From contig NZ_JACONT010000010.1 of NCBI RefSeq assembly GCF_014358075.1, forward strand, positions 1 through 64,000: 64,000 nt of DNA. The letters run 5' to 3'. Below, piece by piece: positions 27,729 through 36,972 of the stretch (positions are counted from its first letter, which is position 1; every line of letters begins with the position of its first letter). Source of the stretch: Sphingomonas albertensis (GTDB lineage Bacteria > Pseudomonadota > Alphaproteobacteria > Sphingomonadales > Sphingomonadaceae). A program made the translations under genes and the position numbers. The notes under the pieces were generated by a model. The model saw only the letters and a list, made by a program, of their open reading frames with translations. It was not told the DNA's origin and made no database searches.

Positions 27729-29534
27729 ATGTCAATACGGCGTCTCCCCGAGCATCTGGTCAATCGCATCGCCGCCGGTGAAGTGGTGGAAAGACCCGCC
27801 AGCGCGTTGAAGGAGTTAGTCGAAAACGCGATCGACGCAGGCGCCGGCCGCATCGCGATTCTCCTTGTCGAAGGAGGCACTTCGCGGATCGAAGTCGCCG
27901 ACGACGGCTGCGGAATGACGCCTGCAGACATGGCGCTCGCGCTCGAACGCCACGCCACTTCGAAGCTGCCCGACGAGTTTATCGAATCGGTCGTGACGTT
28001 GGGCTTTCGCGGCGAGGCGTTGCCCTCGATCGCGAGCGTCGCCAGGCTGACGATCGAGAGCCGGATTCGCGGCGCCGAAGGGTGGGCGCGCACGGTCGAC
28101 AACGGCCGCGTCGAGCGCGAAGGCCCCGCCGCGCTGCCGCCCGGTACGCGGGTGGTGGTCGAGGACCTCTTCGCCCGCGTCCCCGCCCGCCGCAAGTTCC
28201 TCCGTTCCCCTCGCGCCGAGTACGCCGCCTGCCTCGACGTCGTCCGCCGCCTCGCGATGGCGCGCCCGGATATCGGTTTCACGCTCGAACATGACGGCCG
28301 CCGCGCGCTATCGGCGACGCAGGTGGAGGACCGGCCGGGCAGGGTGGCCACGCTCACCGACCGCGCGCTCGCCGACAATTCGGTCGCGATCGACCTCGAA
28401 CGCGAAGGCTTGGTGCTGGGCGGCGTCGCCAGCCTGCCGACCTACAACCGCGGCATCGCCGACCACCAATATCTCTTCGTCAACGGACGGCCCGTGAAGG
28501 ACCGCCTGCTGATGGGCGCGATCCGCGGCGCCTATGCCGAGATGCTCCCGCGTGATCGCCACGCGGTGGTGGCACTGTTCCTCGACATCCCCACCGATCA
28601 GGTCGACGTCAACGTCCACCCCGCCAAGACCGAAGTCCGCTTCCGCGATCCCGCGATGGTCAGAGGCCTCATAGTCTCCGGCCTCCGCCGATCCCTGGAC
28701 GCCGCCGGTCACCGCAGCCAACGCGCCAGCGAGTCCGCCCTCTCGATGTGGCAACCGGAAAACATCTCCTCTCCCCCCGGGGGAGAGGAAGGGGCCCGTC
28801 CGCAAAGCGGATGGGAAGGTGAGGGCGCGCCCCAAAGACTCCCCTTGGAAAATCGCCACTACGGCGCGGTAAACGATTCCCGCCCAACCTTCTTCGCGTC
28901 ACCCCCACAGGCAAGAGCCGAACCCGCCTGGACGCCTCCACCTCAGACCACCGCCTTCCCCATGGGCGTGGCCAGAGGCCAGGTCGCAAAAACCTACATC
29001 GTCGCCGAGGCCGAAGACGGCCTAGTCCTGGTCGACCAGCACGCAGCGCACGAACGCCTCGTCCTCGAACGCATGCGCGCAGCCCTGATCGGCGGTACCA
29101 TCGCGTCCCAGGCCCTCCTGATCCCCGAAGTCGTCGAACTCGACGAATCCGCCTGCGACCGCCTCGAAGCCCGCGCCGAAGAACTCTCCGAATTCGGCCT
29201 AGACCTCGAACGCTTCGGTCCCCACGCCATGCTGGTCCGCGCCACCCCAGCCTTGCTCGGCCAAAGCGACCCCAAAGGCCTGGTCACCGACCTAGCCGAC
29301 GAACTCGCCGCCTTCGACGAAGCGCTGTCGTTGAAGGAGCGCCTGGACGCAGTAGCCGGCACGATGGCCTGCCACGGCTCCGTCCGCGCCGGCCGCATAT
29401 TGTCCGTGCCCGAAATGAACGCGCTGCTCCGAGAAATGGAAGTCACGCCGCACTCAGGCCAATGCAACCATGGCCGCCCGACCTGGGTAAAGCTCGCACA
29501 CGGCGACATCGAGAAGCTGTTCGGGCGGAAGTAG
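27729..29534 (+). CDS. mutL: DNA mismatch repair protein MutL
   Basis: The 601-residue product has the GHKL ATPase N-terminus (IAAGEVVERPASALKELVENAIDAGA, DDGCGM, GFRGEALPSIASV, DVNVHPAKTEVRF). Its C-terminal domain holds an endonuclease site: DQHAAHERLVLE matches DQHA(x)2E(x)4E, and ACHGSVRAG and CNHGRPT supply further metal ligands. This type of MutL nicks DNA itself, as expected in bacteria lacking MutH. The variable linker (about residues 335-420) contains an in-frame palindromic repeat element that adds about 20 Gly/Glu/Pro-rich residues. Confidence 0.97.
   Translation: MSIRRLPEHLVNRIAAGEVVERPASALKELVENAIDAGAGRIAILLVEGGTSRIEVADDGCGMTPADMALALERHATSKLPDEFIESVVTLGFRGEALPSIASVARLTIESRIRGAEGWARTVDNGRVEREGPAALPPGTRVVVEDLFARVPARRKFLRSPRAEYAACLDVVRRLAMARPDIGFTLEHDGRRALSATQVEDRPGRVATLTDRALADNSVAIDLEREGLVLGGVASLPTYNRGIADHQYLFVNGRPVKDRLLMGAIRGAYAEMLPRDRHAVVALFLDIPTDQVDVNVHPAKTEVRFRDPAMVRGLIVSGLRRSLDAAGHRSQRASESALSMWQPENISSPPGGEEGARPQSGWEGEGAPQRLPLENRHYGAVNDSRPTFFASPPQARAEPAWTPPPQTTAFPMGVARGQVAKTYIVAEAEDGLVLVDQHAAHERLVLERMRAALIGGTIASQALLIPEVVELDESACDRLEARAEELSEFGLDLERFGPHAMLVRATPALLGQSDPKGLVTDLADELAAFDEALSLKERLDAVAGTMACHGSVRAGRILSVPEMNALLREMEVTPHSGQCNHGRPTWVKLAHGDIEKLFGRK
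28768..28825 (+). repeat. Palindromic repeat inserted in-frame in mutL linker
   Basis: Two hairpin modules are visible: nine-base arms CCTCTCCCC/GGGGAGAGG around a three-base centre (28768-28788), then TCCGC-AAA-GCGGA (28799-28811), followed by GGGAAGGTGAGGG. This composition resembles intergenic GC-rich repeats such as the one at 33655-33780 in this window. Here it is translated as part of MutL (SSPPGGEEGARPQSGWEGEG) without breaking the frame. Confidence 0.75.
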
Positions 29535-29660
29535 CCGATGAAATAGCGCCTATGGTTTGCGTCGAGCGCGGACGAGCGACCGCTTACGCCCAGCGGGCGG
29601 ACGCTGCGGTGCTAACATCCAGGAATGGACGATGTCGCATTCCTCGCGTGTCGCCAGCCT

Positions 29661-30350
29661 TCATTTCAGCGTCGGCGGGGCGAAATCGAGCACGGTGCGC
29701 GTGTAGGTTTCGACCACTTCGCTGAATGGCGTTCCCGTCGGCGTTACGAGTAGCGCGCGGTTCTCTATGACGTGTTCAGGGATCTCCAGCGTCGGAGTCG
29801 CGCCCACGATCGGCGTGCCGCGATCCCAGCCGATCGGCAGGGGCGACCATAATAGCCGTGCCGACAGCGTCTGGCGGCGAAAGTGGAGCGGCTGCACGAC
29901 GCGTCCGAAGGCGATGTCGCTATGGTCGAGCGCGGCATTCATCGCCGGGGTGAGCCGCGACGGCACGTACCAATTGTCGGCTTCCGACAGGATATGGCTG
30001 CCGCATCGCAGGCGTACCCGGCGATACCGGATCGGCTCCTGGTCGCTAACGCCCAATTGGCGTCGCTGATCGGCGGTCGGGGCCTTGGTGACCGAATAGT
30101 CGCGATCCGCGACGATCTTGCTGCCCGGCGCATCGATCCGATGGGCCGCGCACCAGTCGTCGAGCGCCAGCGTGGCGCTGTCGCGGGTGAGCAATTCGAT
30201 CTCGAGGGTCTGGAGCGCTGCAAGGCCTTCGACCCGTCCGAGGGCGTCTCCCGGCCATGCGTGGCGCAGCGCGGGGATGGCTGAGGGCGGGGTAGCGGTG
30301 GAAGGCGCCGCGGACAGCACTGCGGCAAGGATGCCAAAGCGGACGATCAT
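29661..30350 (-). CDS. Exported protein, possibly chorismate lyase/UTRA-like fold
   Basis: The product has 229 residues with a signal peptide (MIVRFGILAAVLSAAPSTATP). The core pattern LGVSDQEPIRYRRVRLRCGSHILSEADNWYVPSRLTPAMNAAL resembles the chorismate lyase/UTRA superfamily, in which an R-x-R strand is followed by an 'a-r-s-w-y/vP' strand; I judge this from pattern only. A PEHVIENRALLVTPTGTPFSEVVETY segment near the end adds to the likeness. UbiC itself is cytosolic and shorter, so export would be odd, and a different ligand-binding role is likely. The gene stands alone, converging with mutL. Confidence 0.5.
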   Translation of the reverse strand: MIVRFGILAAVLSAAPSTATPPSAIPALRHAWPGDALGRVEGLAALQTLEIELLTRDSATLALDDWCAAHRIDAPGSKIVADRDYSVTKAPTADQRRQLGVSDQEPIRYRRVRLRCGSHILSEADNWYVPSRLTPAMNAALDHSDIAFGRVVQPLHFRRQTLSARLLWSPLPIGWDRGTPIVGATPTLEIPEHVIENRALLVTPTGTPFSEVVETYTRTVLDFAPPTLK

Positions 30351-30600
30351 GCATGCTCCGATGGCTGGTAGGAGACCCGTCCGGACCGAAAGCGCGTGCG
30401 GCTCTCCAGTGCTGGTAGCGCTTGGCCACCGCCCCCGCCAGACAGCGCCGGTGCGGCTTGCGCTCTGGCGAGACCTTCGGCCGATGATCCGTTTAGACGG
30501 CCGTTGACCTCAAGATCCTTGCCCCACGATCATCGCGTTTCTGCGCGACGATCACGGTGCCGGGGTAGCGCCTTTGCGACGCGCAGGGCATGACCTTCCC

Positions 30601-30846
30601 ATGGACTCCCTCTCCCTATTCGGCCTAGCCGCGGTATCCTTCACCCTGCTATGCTACGCCAAGGAAGCCGGCTCGCACTGGTGGACGCTCGGCTTCGCGT
30701 TCGGGTGCGTGCTCGGCTCGATCTACGGTTTCCTCCAGGGTGCGTGGCCGTTCGGGGTGGTCGAAATCATCTGGACGGTCGTCTCGTTCCGCCGCTGGCT
30801 CAAGATGCGCCAAGCCGTGCCGCCCCAAGCGGAACCGCTCGCTTGA
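30601..30846 (+). CDS. Small two-helix membrane protein
   Basis: The product is an 81-residue protein with hydrophobic segments LSLFGLAAVSFTLLCYA and WTLGFAFGCVLGSIYGFLQGAW, then VVEIIWTVVSFRRWLKMRQ. Tryptophan-rich small membrane proteins of this shape, with a C-terminal VVExxWxxvxxxRW block, are widespread in alphaproteobacteria and have no assigned role to my knowledge. An in-frame start nine codons upstream is less likely. It precedes the ribosomal block by about 155 bases. Confidence 0.75.
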   Translation: MDSLSLFGLAAVSFTLLCYAKEAGSHWWTLGFAFGCVLGSIYGFLQGAWPFGVVEIIWTVVSFRRWLKMRQAVPPQAEPLA

Positions 30847-31000
30847 CAGCGCGTTGGCGCGCGCTTATTCGAACTCTCCCCGACACGACGGTTCCGGCGG
30901 CGCTTGTTTGCGTTCGTCGCTATCGTGCGTTTCGGTTCATCGCTAAGAGATGAGGTTCGTGCAGCCATGCCGGACCTCGTGGAGCAGGAGAACCAAGTTC

Positions 31001-31369
31001 ATGGCACGTATCGCGGGTGTTAATATCCCGACCAACAAGCGCGTGGTGATCGCGCTGACTTACATTCACGGCATCGGTTCGACCAAGGCCAAGGAAATCG
31101 TCGCGAAGCTCGGCATCGCCGACACCGCACGCGTTCAGGACCTGACCGACCAGGAAGTCCTGCACATCCGCGAGACGATCGACGCCGATCACACCGTCGA
31201 GGGCGATCTGCGCCGCCAGACCTCGATGAACATCAAGCGCCTGATGGATCTCGCCTGCTATCGCGGCCTGCGTCATCGCAAGGGCCTCCCGGTCCGCGGC
31301 CAGCGCACGCATACCAATGCGCGTACCCGCAAGGGCAAGGCCAAGCCGATCGCCGGCAAGAAGAAGTAA
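31001..31369 (+). CDS. rpsM: 30S ribosomal protein S13
   Basis: The product is the 122-residue head protein of the small ribosomal subunit. [26 protein letters not shown] at the start and the [25 protein letters not shown] block at the end are diagnostic. A ribosome site (GGAGCAGGAG) precedes the ATG. The gene opens the rpsM-rpsK-rpoA-rplQ series usual for the end of the alpha operon. Confidence 0.99.
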   Translation: MARIAGVNIPTNKRVVIALTYIHGIGSTKAKEIVAKLGIADTARVQDLTDQEVLHIRETIDADHTVEGDLRRQTSMNIKRLMDLACYRGLRHRKGLPVRGQRTHTNARTRKGKAKPIAGKKK

Positions 31370-31390
31370 TCCGCTTTTCAACGGATTACT
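31365..31390 (+). other. Hairpin across the rpsM stop codon
   Basis: A perfect nine-base stem AGTAATCCG/CGGATTACT with an eight-base loop CTTTTCAA begins inside the last codons of rpsM and includes its stop codon. No T tract follows. It could protect the 3' end of a processed message or slow downstream transcription between rpsM and rpsK. Confidence 0.7.
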
Positions 31391-31452
31391 CCGCCGGCGC
31401 TGGTCCTTAGCGACCGCCCGGCGTCACGCAGATACAGGTCAGGAAATACACC

Positions 31453-31842
31453 ATGGCACGCGAACCTCAGCGCATTAAGCGGCGCGAGCGCAAGAACATC
31501 ACCTCTGGCGTCGCTCACGTGAATGCCAGCTTCAACAACACCATGATCACGATCACCGATGCCCAGGGCAACGCGATCTCGTGGTCGTCGGCCGGCGCAA
31601 TGGGCTTCAAGGGCTCGCGCAAGTCGACTCCGTATGCGGCCCAGGTCGCAGCGGAAGACGCCGGCAAGAAGGCCGCCGAGCACGGCGTCCGCACGATCGA
31701 AGTCGAGGTCAAGGGCCCCGGCTCGGGTCGCGAATCGGCACTGCGCGCACTTCAGGCAGTCGGTTTCCAGATCACGTCGATCCGCGACGTGACCTCGATC
31801 CCGCACAACGGCGTTCGTCCTTCGAAGCGTCGTCGCGTCTGA
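31453..31842 (+). CDS. rpsK: 30S ribosomal protein S11
   Basis: The product is the 129-residue platform protein of the small subunit. [34 protein letters not shown] and the C-terminal [16 protein letters not shown] are diagnostic. It lies 83 bases after rpsM and 115 bases before rpoA, in the same direction. Confidence 0.99.
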   Translation: MAREPQRIKRRERKNITSGVAHVNASFNNTMITITDAQGNAISWSSAGAMGFKGSRKSTPYAAQVAAEDAGKKAAEHGVRTIEVEVKGPGSGRESALRALQAVGFQITSIRDVTSIPHNGVRPSKRRRV

Positions 31843-31957
31843 TTTCTCCGACGTTGTCCGCGCACGGTTGACCCTGATCAGGTCGAACGCGCGTCGCGGA
31901 TGCATTTTAATGGCCGGCGGAAGTCCTTTTCGTCGGCCCCCAAATTAGGGGAAGCAT

Positions 31958-33028
31958 GTGTCTGTCAACGCAAAGAACTGGCAGGAACTCAAGAAGCCCA
32001 GCGGCCTGGAGAAAAAGGCCGGTGGCGACACCAAGCGCAAGGCGACCTTCATCGCCGAGCCGCTCGAGCGTGGCTTCGGCCTGACGCTCGGCAACGCGCT
32101 GCGTCGCGTGTTGCTCTCGTCGCTGCAGGGCGCGGCCGTCACCTCGATCAAGATCGAGAACGTGCTGCATGAGTTCTCGTCTTTGGCCGGCGTCCGCGAG
32201 GACGTGACCGACATCGTCCTCAACGTGAAGCAGATCGCGATCCGCATGCAGGGCGAGGGGCCCAAGCGCCTCCAGCTCTCGGCAACGGGTCCGGGTGAAG
32301 TCAAGGCCGGCGACATCGCCGTCTCGGGCGACATCGAGATCATGAACAAGGATCTCGTGATCTGCCACCTCGATGAGGGTGCGACGCTCAACATGGAGCT
32401 GACCGCCGACATCGGGAAGGGTTACGTGCCCGCGACCGCAAACCGCCCGGCCGATGCGCCGATCGGTCTAATCCCGGTCGATGCGCTGTACTCGCCGGTA
32501 CGTCAGGTTTCGTACAAGGTCGACCCGACCCGCGTCGGTCAGGACCTGGATTACGACAAGCTGACGCTGACGATCGAAACCGACGGCACGATCACTCCGG
32601 AAGACGCTGTGGGTTACGCAGGGCGCATCCTCCAGGACCAGCTCGCGCTGTTCGTCCACTTCGACGATTCGTCGGTTACGCGTTCGTCGGCCCCGATCGG
32701 CCAGGCAGCACCCGCTGCCGGTGGTGCGGAGCCGGCTGGCGACACCCAGCAGATCAACCGCTACCTTCTTAAGAAGGTCGACGAGTTGGAACTGTCGGTG
32801 CGCTCGGCGAACTGCCTCAAGAACGACAACATCATCTACATCGGCGATCTGGTCGGCAAGACCGAAGCCGAGATGCTGCGTACGCCTAACTTCGGCCGCA
32901 AGTCCTTGAACGAAATCAAGGAAGTGCTGTCGTCGATGGGTCTTCGCCTGGGTATGGAAATCCCCGGCTGGCCACCTGAGAACATCGAAGAGATGGCCAA
33001 GAAGCTTGAACAAGAGATAATGGGATAA
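31958..33028 (+). CDS. rpoA: RNA polymerase alpha subunit
   Basis: The product is the 356-residue alpha subunit. The N-terminal assembly domain has [53 protein letters not shown]. The C-terminal DNA-binding domain has [48 protein letters not shown]. The start is GTG (MSVNAKNW) after AGGGGAAGC; no in-frame ATG lies near. The linker (about 240-270) is Ala/Gly-rich. Confidence 0.99.
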   Translation: MSVNAKNWQELKKPSGLEKKAGGDTKRKATFIAEPLERGFGLTLGNALRRVLLSSLQGAAVTSIKIENVLHEFSSLAGVREDVTDIVLNVKQIAIRMQGEGPKRLQLSATGPGEVKAGDIAVSGDIEIMNKDLVICHLDEGATLNMELTADIGKGYVPATANRPADAPIGLIPVDALYSPVRQVSYKVDPTRVGQDLDYDKLTLTIETDGTITPEDAVGYAGRILQDQLALFVHFDDSSVTRSSAPIGQAAPAAGGAEPAGDTQQINRYLLKKVDELELSVRSANCLKNDNIIYIGDLVGKTEAEMLRTPNFGRKSLNEIKEVLSSMGLRLGMEIPGWPPENIEEMAKKLEQEIMG

Positions 33029-33033
33029 GTGGT

Positions 33034-33059
33034 TCGGGGCTGAGTAATATCGGCCCCGA
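33034..33059 (+). terminator. Hairpin after rpoA
   Basis: A seven-base stem TCGGGGC/GCCCCGA with a 12-base loop follows the rpoA stop by five bases. The downstream CCTCTTGTT is only weakly T-rich, so it may be an attenuator or a stabilising hairpin rather than a full terminator. Confidence 0.5.
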
Positions 33060-33066
33060 CCTCTTG

Positions 33067-33117
33067 TTCACCCGCGAAGGCGGGTGCCCAGACTGGATCC
33101 CCGCCTTCGCGGGGAGA
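33067..33117. repeat. Palindromic intergenic repeat
   Basis: Two inverted copies of CCCGCGAAGGCGGG (33071-33084 and, reversed, 33100-33113) are separated by TGCCCAGACTGGATC. This is a familiar alphaproteobacterial repeat ('proper part of the C-ending CCGCCTTCGCGG family'). It lies between rpoA and rplQ and can fold into one long hairpin in the message. Confidence 0.8.
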
Positions 33118-33202
33118 CAACTAGGGTGACGGTGGCAGCCCTAAATGCCACCAGCTCCCGGGTACCTCATACGGCCCCTGAACGAACGAAAAGGTATTAA
33201 AC

Positions 33203-33625
33203 ATGCGCCATCGCGTAGGCGGCCGTAAGCTTCAGCGGACCTCGGCCCACCGTCTTGCTCTGTTCCGCAACATGAGCGCCGCGCTCATCAAGCACGAGCA
33301 GATCACCACCACCGTCGCCAAGGCGAAGGAACTGCGTCCCTACGTCGAAAAGCTGATCACGCTGGCGAAGAAGGGTGGCCTGTCCAACCGTCGTCTCGCG
33401 CACGGCAAGCTGCTCGACGATGCGCAGCTGATCAAGTTGTTCGACACGCTCGCGACCCGTTACGCGGATCGCAACGGCGGCTACACCCGCGTCATCAAGG
33501 CCGGTATCCGCATGTCGGACGCCTCGCCGATGGCCGTCATCGAGTTCGTCGACCGCGACGTCTCGGCGAAGGGCCAGGATTCGGGTCCGGTGATGTCCGA
33601 CGAGGATTACAACGAAGCGGCATAA
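33203..33625 (+). CDS. rplQ: 50S ribosomal protein L17
   Basis: The product is the 140-residue large-subunit protein L17. [24 protein letters not shown] and [30 protein letters not shown] are diagnostic; the C-terminal tail is acidic (SDEDYNEAA). Start and direction fit co-transcription with rpoA, although 174 bases with a repeat separate them. Confidence 0.99.
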   Translation: MRHRVGGRKLQRTSAHRLALFRNMSAALIKHEQITTTVAKAKELRPYVEKLITLAKKGGLSNRRLAHGKLLDDAQLIKLFDTLATRYADRNGGYTRVIKAGIRMSDASPMAVIEFVDRDVSAKGQDSGPVMSDEDYNEAA

Positions 33626-33654
33626 TCTGTTTTCGCCGAAGCGCTGACCTCCCA

Positions 33655-33780
33655 ATCCTCCCCCGCAAGGGGGAGGTGGCAGGCACAGCCTGACGGAGGG
33701 GGAGGCGGCGACAACCTCGGTTGCATATCCTCCCCCTCCGTCACCTTCGGCGCCACCTCCCCCTGGCGGGGGAGGATCAG
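33655..33780. repeat. Pair of inverted GC-rich repeat elements
   Basis: Two copies of a CCTCCCCC...GGGGGAGG module face each other: one at 33655-33705 (CTCCCCCGCAAGGGGGAG, then GGCACAGCCTGACGGAGGGGGAGG) and its inverse at 33727-33780. Each copy is itself palindromic, so the 126 bases can form a large cruciform or RNA hairpin after rplQ. It is related in composition to the element inside mutL. Confidence 0.85.
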
Positions 33781-33794
33781 ATTTTAGTCCGATC

Positions 33795-33830
33795 AGAGGC
33801 CGCGTTTCCCATACGGGAGGCGCGGCCTCT
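33795..33830 (+). terminator. Terminator-like hairpin between rplQ and guaA
   Basis: A perfect ten-base stem AGAGGCCGCG/CGCGGCCTCT encloses a 16-base loop that can itself pair CCC with GGG. TTTCGTT follows directly, as in an intrinsic terminator. It should separate ribosomal-operon transcription from guaA. Confidence 0.65.
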
Positions 33831-33864
33831 TTCGTTACGGGGCTCATCCGGCTATGCGCCCGAC

Positions 33865-35421
33865 ATGGAGCACCCAGACAGCATTCTCATCGTCGATTTC
33901 GGCAGCCAGGTAACCCAGCTGATCGCCCGCCGCGTGCGCGAGGCCGGCGTCTATAGCGAGATCGCCCCCTTCCAGTCTGCCGAGGCCGCGTTCGACCGGA
34001 TGCAGCCCAAGGGCATCATCCTCTCCGGCGGCCCCGCCTCGGTCACCACCGAGAACTCCCCGCGCGTCCCGCAGCGCTTCTTCGAGGCGGGCATCCCGAT
34101 CCTCGGCATCTGCTACGGCCAGCAGGTCATGTCCGCGCAGCTCGGCGGCAACGTGATCGTCTCGGGCGATGGCGGCGAGTTCGGCAGCGCGTTCATCGAG
34201 GTCAAGTCCAACTGCGCGCTGTTCGACGGCCTCTGGGCCGAGGGCGAACGTCATCAGGTGTGGATGAGCCACGGCGACAAGGTCGACGCGATCCCGCCGG
34301 GCTTCACCCCCGTCGCCACCTCGACCGGCGCGCCCTATGCGATCGTCGCCGATGAGGCGCGGCGCTTCTACGGCGTGCAGTTCCATCCGGAAGTCGTCCA
34401 CACCCCCGATGGCGGCAAGCTGATCGCGAACTTCGCGCGCCACGTCTGCGGGCTCAGCGGCGACTGGACGATGGCCGAATTCCGCGAGACCAAGATCGCC
34501 GAGATCCGGGCGCAGGTCGGCAAGGGTAGGGTAATCTGCGGTCTGTCCGGTGGTGTCGACTCGGCGGTCGCGGCGGTGCTGATCCATGAGGCGATCGGCG
34601 AGCAGCTCACCTGCGTCTATGTCGACCACGGCCTGATGCGCGCGGGTGAGAGTGAGCAGGTCGTCAGCCTGTTCCGCGGCGCGTACAACATCCCGCTGAT
34701 CCACGTGAACGTCGAGGAGCTGTTCCTCAGTGGCTTGGCCGGGATCACCGACCCCGAGTTGAAGCGCAAGTTCATCGGCAAGACCTTCATCGACGTGTTC
34801 GACACCGAGGCGAAGAAGCTCGGCGGCGCGGAGTTCCTTGCACAGGGCACGCTGTACCCGGATGTGATCGAGAGCGTCAGCTTCACCGGCGGCCCGTCGG
34901 TGACGATCAAGAGCCACCACAATGTCGGTGGCCTGCCCGAGCGCATGAACATGAAGCTCGTCGAGCCGTTGCGCGAGCTGTTCAAGGACGAGGTCCGCGT
35001 GCTCGGCCGCGAGCTCGGGCTGCCCGAGATCTTCGTCGGCCGTCACCCGTTCCCCGGACCCGGCCTCGCGATCCGCATCCCCGGCGAAGTCACCAAGGAA
35101 CGCTGCGACATCCTGCGCAAGGCCGATGCGATCTACCTCGAGGAAATCCGCGCGGCTGGGCTGTACGACACGATCTGGCAGGCGTTCGCGGTGCTGCTGC
35201 CGGTGCGCAGCGTCGGCGTGATGGGCGACGGCCGCACCTACGACAACGTGCTGGCGTTGCGCGCGGTGACTTCGACCGACGGCATGACCGCGCAGGCGTT
35301 CCAGTTCCCCGGCGACTTCCTGCCGCACGTCGCGACCCGGATCATCAACGAGGTCAAGGGCATCAACCGTGTGACGTACGACTACACCTCGAAGCCCCCC
35401 GGCACGATCGAGTGGGAATGA
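33865..35421 (+). CDS. guaA: GMP synthase (glutamine-hydrolysing)
   Basis: The product is a 518-residue enzyme that converts XMP, glutamine and ATP to GMP. The N-terminal glutamine amidotransferase has GICYGQQVM with Cys83 as nucleophile and [11 protein letters not shown] with the catalytic His/Glu. The ATP-pyrophosphatase P-loop is [14 protein letters not shown], and the C-terminal dimer domain ends [14 protein letters not shown]. The ATG at 33865 is used; an open extension upstream runs through repeat DNA. An integrase gene begins 294 bases after the stop, and the guaA 3' end is a known integration hotspot. Confidence 0.98.
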   Translation: MEHPDSILIVDFGSQVTQLIARRVREAGVYSEIAPFQSAEAAFDRMQPKGIILSGGPASVTTENSPRVPQRFFEAGIPILGICYGQQVMSAQLGGNVIVSGDGGEFGSAFIEVKSNCALFDGLWAEGERHQVWMSHGDKVDAIPPGFTPVATSTGAPYAIVADEARRFYGVQFHPEVVHTPDGGKLIANFARHVCGLSGDWTMAEFRETKIAEIRAQVGKGRVICGLSGGVDSAVAAVLIHEAIGEQLTCVYVDHGLMRAGESEQVVSLFRGAYNIPLIHVNVEELFLSGLAGITDPELKRKFIGKTFIDVFDTEAKKLGGAEFLAQGTLYPDVIESVSFTGGPSVTIKSHHNVGGLPERMNMKLVEPLRELFKDEVRVLGRELGLPEIFVGRHPFPGPGLAIRIPGEVTKERCDILRKADAIYLEEIRAAGLYDTIWQAFAVLLPVRSVGVMGDGRTYDNVLALRAVTSTDGMTAQAFQFPGDFLPHVATRIINEVKGINRVTYDYTSKPPGTIEWE

Positions 35422-35425
35422 TTTA

Positions 35426-35444
35426 GGCCCCTCCAGAGGGGGCC
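35426..35444. terminator. Hairpin immediately after guaA
   Basis: GGCCCCTC/GAGGGGGCC can pair across a two- to four-base loop five bases after the guaA stop. No T tract follows. It is either a guaA 3' hairpin or part of the junction with the integrated element. Confidence 0.45.
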
Positions 35445-35546
35445 AAGACTACGCCACAATACACCGTAAGTATCTGATAAAACTTATTCTTATCGCAGCG
35501 ACATTCAACGACATTCGGTGGGTAGCATTCGAATGCGTCAGGCGAT

Positions 35547-35693
35547 CTGACGGTATCGCCTCCTCTTGTCCATCGCCAAAATCGCCGTTACCGTCAGGGA
35601 TACAACAGCCCCTGACGGTCATCTTTTCCGCCTAAGCTACTGGAAGCAGTGCGCTTTTCGGATCGGGAGAGGTGCGTTTTAGGGGTGACGGTA
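35547..35693. promoter_or_regulatory. Repeated TGACGGT boxes between guaA and integrase
   Basis: The heptamer TGACGGT occurs at 35548-35554, 35613-35619 and 35686-35692, and inverted (ACCGTCA) at 35590-35596. The central pair forms a ten-base perfect inverted repeat ACCGTCAGGG/CCCTGACGGT (35590-35599, 35610-35619), followed by CATCTTTT. Repeated short boxes beside a P4-type integrase fit arm-type integrase or excisionase sites, or an operator for the integrase gene; the central hairpin could also act as a terminator. Confidence 0.6.
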
Positions 35694-35715
35694 AAAATGA
35701 TCGGAGGCCCTGGCA

Positions 35716-36972
35716 ATGTTGACCGATGCAGCACTCAAGCATCTGAAACCGAAAGAGAAAGCCTACAAGGTTTCGGACCGTGACGGCATGTATGTGCGCG
35801 TTGGGACGAATGGCACCATTTCCTTCCGCCTGGATTACCGTCTGAACGGCAGGCGCGAGACCGTGACCATTGGAAAATACGGGCCTTCTGGCCTGTCGCT
35901 GGCCCGTGCGAGAGAAAAGTGCATCGACGCCAAGCGCATGGTCCAGGAAGGGCTATCGCCTTCGATTGAAAAGCAAAGGGACAAGCGCCGGATCAAGGAG
36001 GCCAAGAGCTTTGGCCAATTCGGCGAGAAGTGGCTGGCTGCGGCGCCTATGGCCGACAGCACCCGCGCGATGCGCCGCTCAATCTTCGAGCGTGAGCTGC
36101 TGCCTGCGTGGCGCAATCGGCTCCTGTTGGAGATCACCCCCGGCGACCTCCGCGCTCACTGCCTTGCCATCGTGGATCGCGGCGCGCCCGCGACCGCAAT
36201 CCACGTCCGCGATATCGTCAAACAGATCTACGGCTTTGCGATTCTGCACGGCGAGAAGATCGCTAACCCTGCCGACGAGGTCGGCCCGGCGTCGATCGCA
36301 ACCTTCGCGCCAAAGGACCGGTCGCTGTCTCCCTCGGAGATCCGCGTCCTCTTCAAAATGATCGAGAAGGTGGCGACCCTGCCCACGATCCGGCTCGGCA
36401 TGAAGTTTTTCCTGCTTTCGATGGTGCGTAAGAGCGAGCTGCAGGACGCCGTATGGGACGAGGTCGACTTCGAGAACGCGGTCTGGTCCATCCCGAAGGA
36501 GCGCATGAAACGCTCGAAGGCGCACAACGTCTACCTATCGACGCAGATGCTGGACATCCTGATCGCGCTGAAGACCTGTGCCGGCAATTCGAAATACCTC
36601 CTGCCATCGCGCTATGACGCCGACGCCCCCATGTCCCGTGCGACCTTCAACCGCGTCACGTACTCGGTGGTCGATCAGGCGAAGAAGGATGGGCTGCCGC
36701 TGGACCCCTTCACGGTCCACGACCTTCGCCGCACGGGATCGACCCTACTTAATGAACTCGGCTTCAACAGCGACTGGATCGAGAAATGCCTGGCACATGA
36801 GGACGGTCGATCCTCGCGGGGCGTCTACAATAAGGCTGAGTACGAAGTGCAGCGCCGCCATATGATGCAGGAATGGTCCAACACCGTCGGCGCCTGGATC
36901 GATGGCCGAAAATATGCGCCGGTTATCATACCGCCGGCGATGCCGCTGCTCGAACCCGATCCTAGCCTTTGA
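35716..36972 (+). CDS. P4-type tyrosine integrase
   Basis: The product is a 418-residue site-specific recombinase. It has a DUF4102 arm-binding N-terminus (LTDAALKHLKPKEKAYKVSDRDGMYVRV), a SAM-like core-binding region (about 95-185), and the catalytic domain: Arg in LSMVRKSELQDAVWDEVDF, HDLRRTGSTLL, a later CLAHE and the nucleophile within VYNKAEYEVQRRHMM. GGAGG precedes the ATG by eight bases. Its position directly downstream of guaA shows the element entered there. The catalytic set looks complete, so it may be active, though cargo next to it is decayed. Confidence 0.93.
   Translation: MLTDAALKHLKPKEKAYKVSDRDGMYVRVGTNGTISFRLDYRLNGRRETVTIGKYGPSGLSLARAREKCIDAKRMVQEGLSPSIEKQRDKRRIKEAKSFGQFGEKWLAAAPMADSTRAMRRSIFERELLPAWRNRLLLEITPGDLRAHCLAIVDRGAPATAIHVRDIVKQIYGFAILHGEKIANPADEVGPASIATFAPKDRSLSPSEIRVLFKMIEKVATLPTIRLGMKFFLLSMVRKSELQDAVWDEVDFENAVWSIPKERMKRSKAHNVYLSTQMLDILIALKTCAGNSKYLLPSRYDADAPMSRATFNRVTYSVVDQAKKDGLPLDPFTVHDLRRTGSTLLNELGFNSDWIEKCLAHEDGRSSRGVYNKAEYEVQRRHMMQEWSNTVGAWIDGRKYAPVIIPPAMPLLEPDPSL

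Noticed and set aside
35590..35619. Simple guaA terminator
   Set aside because: The inverted repeat is 170 bases from the guaA stop and its arm sequence recurs twice more as single boxes, so a binding-site reading explains more, though termination cannot be excluded.
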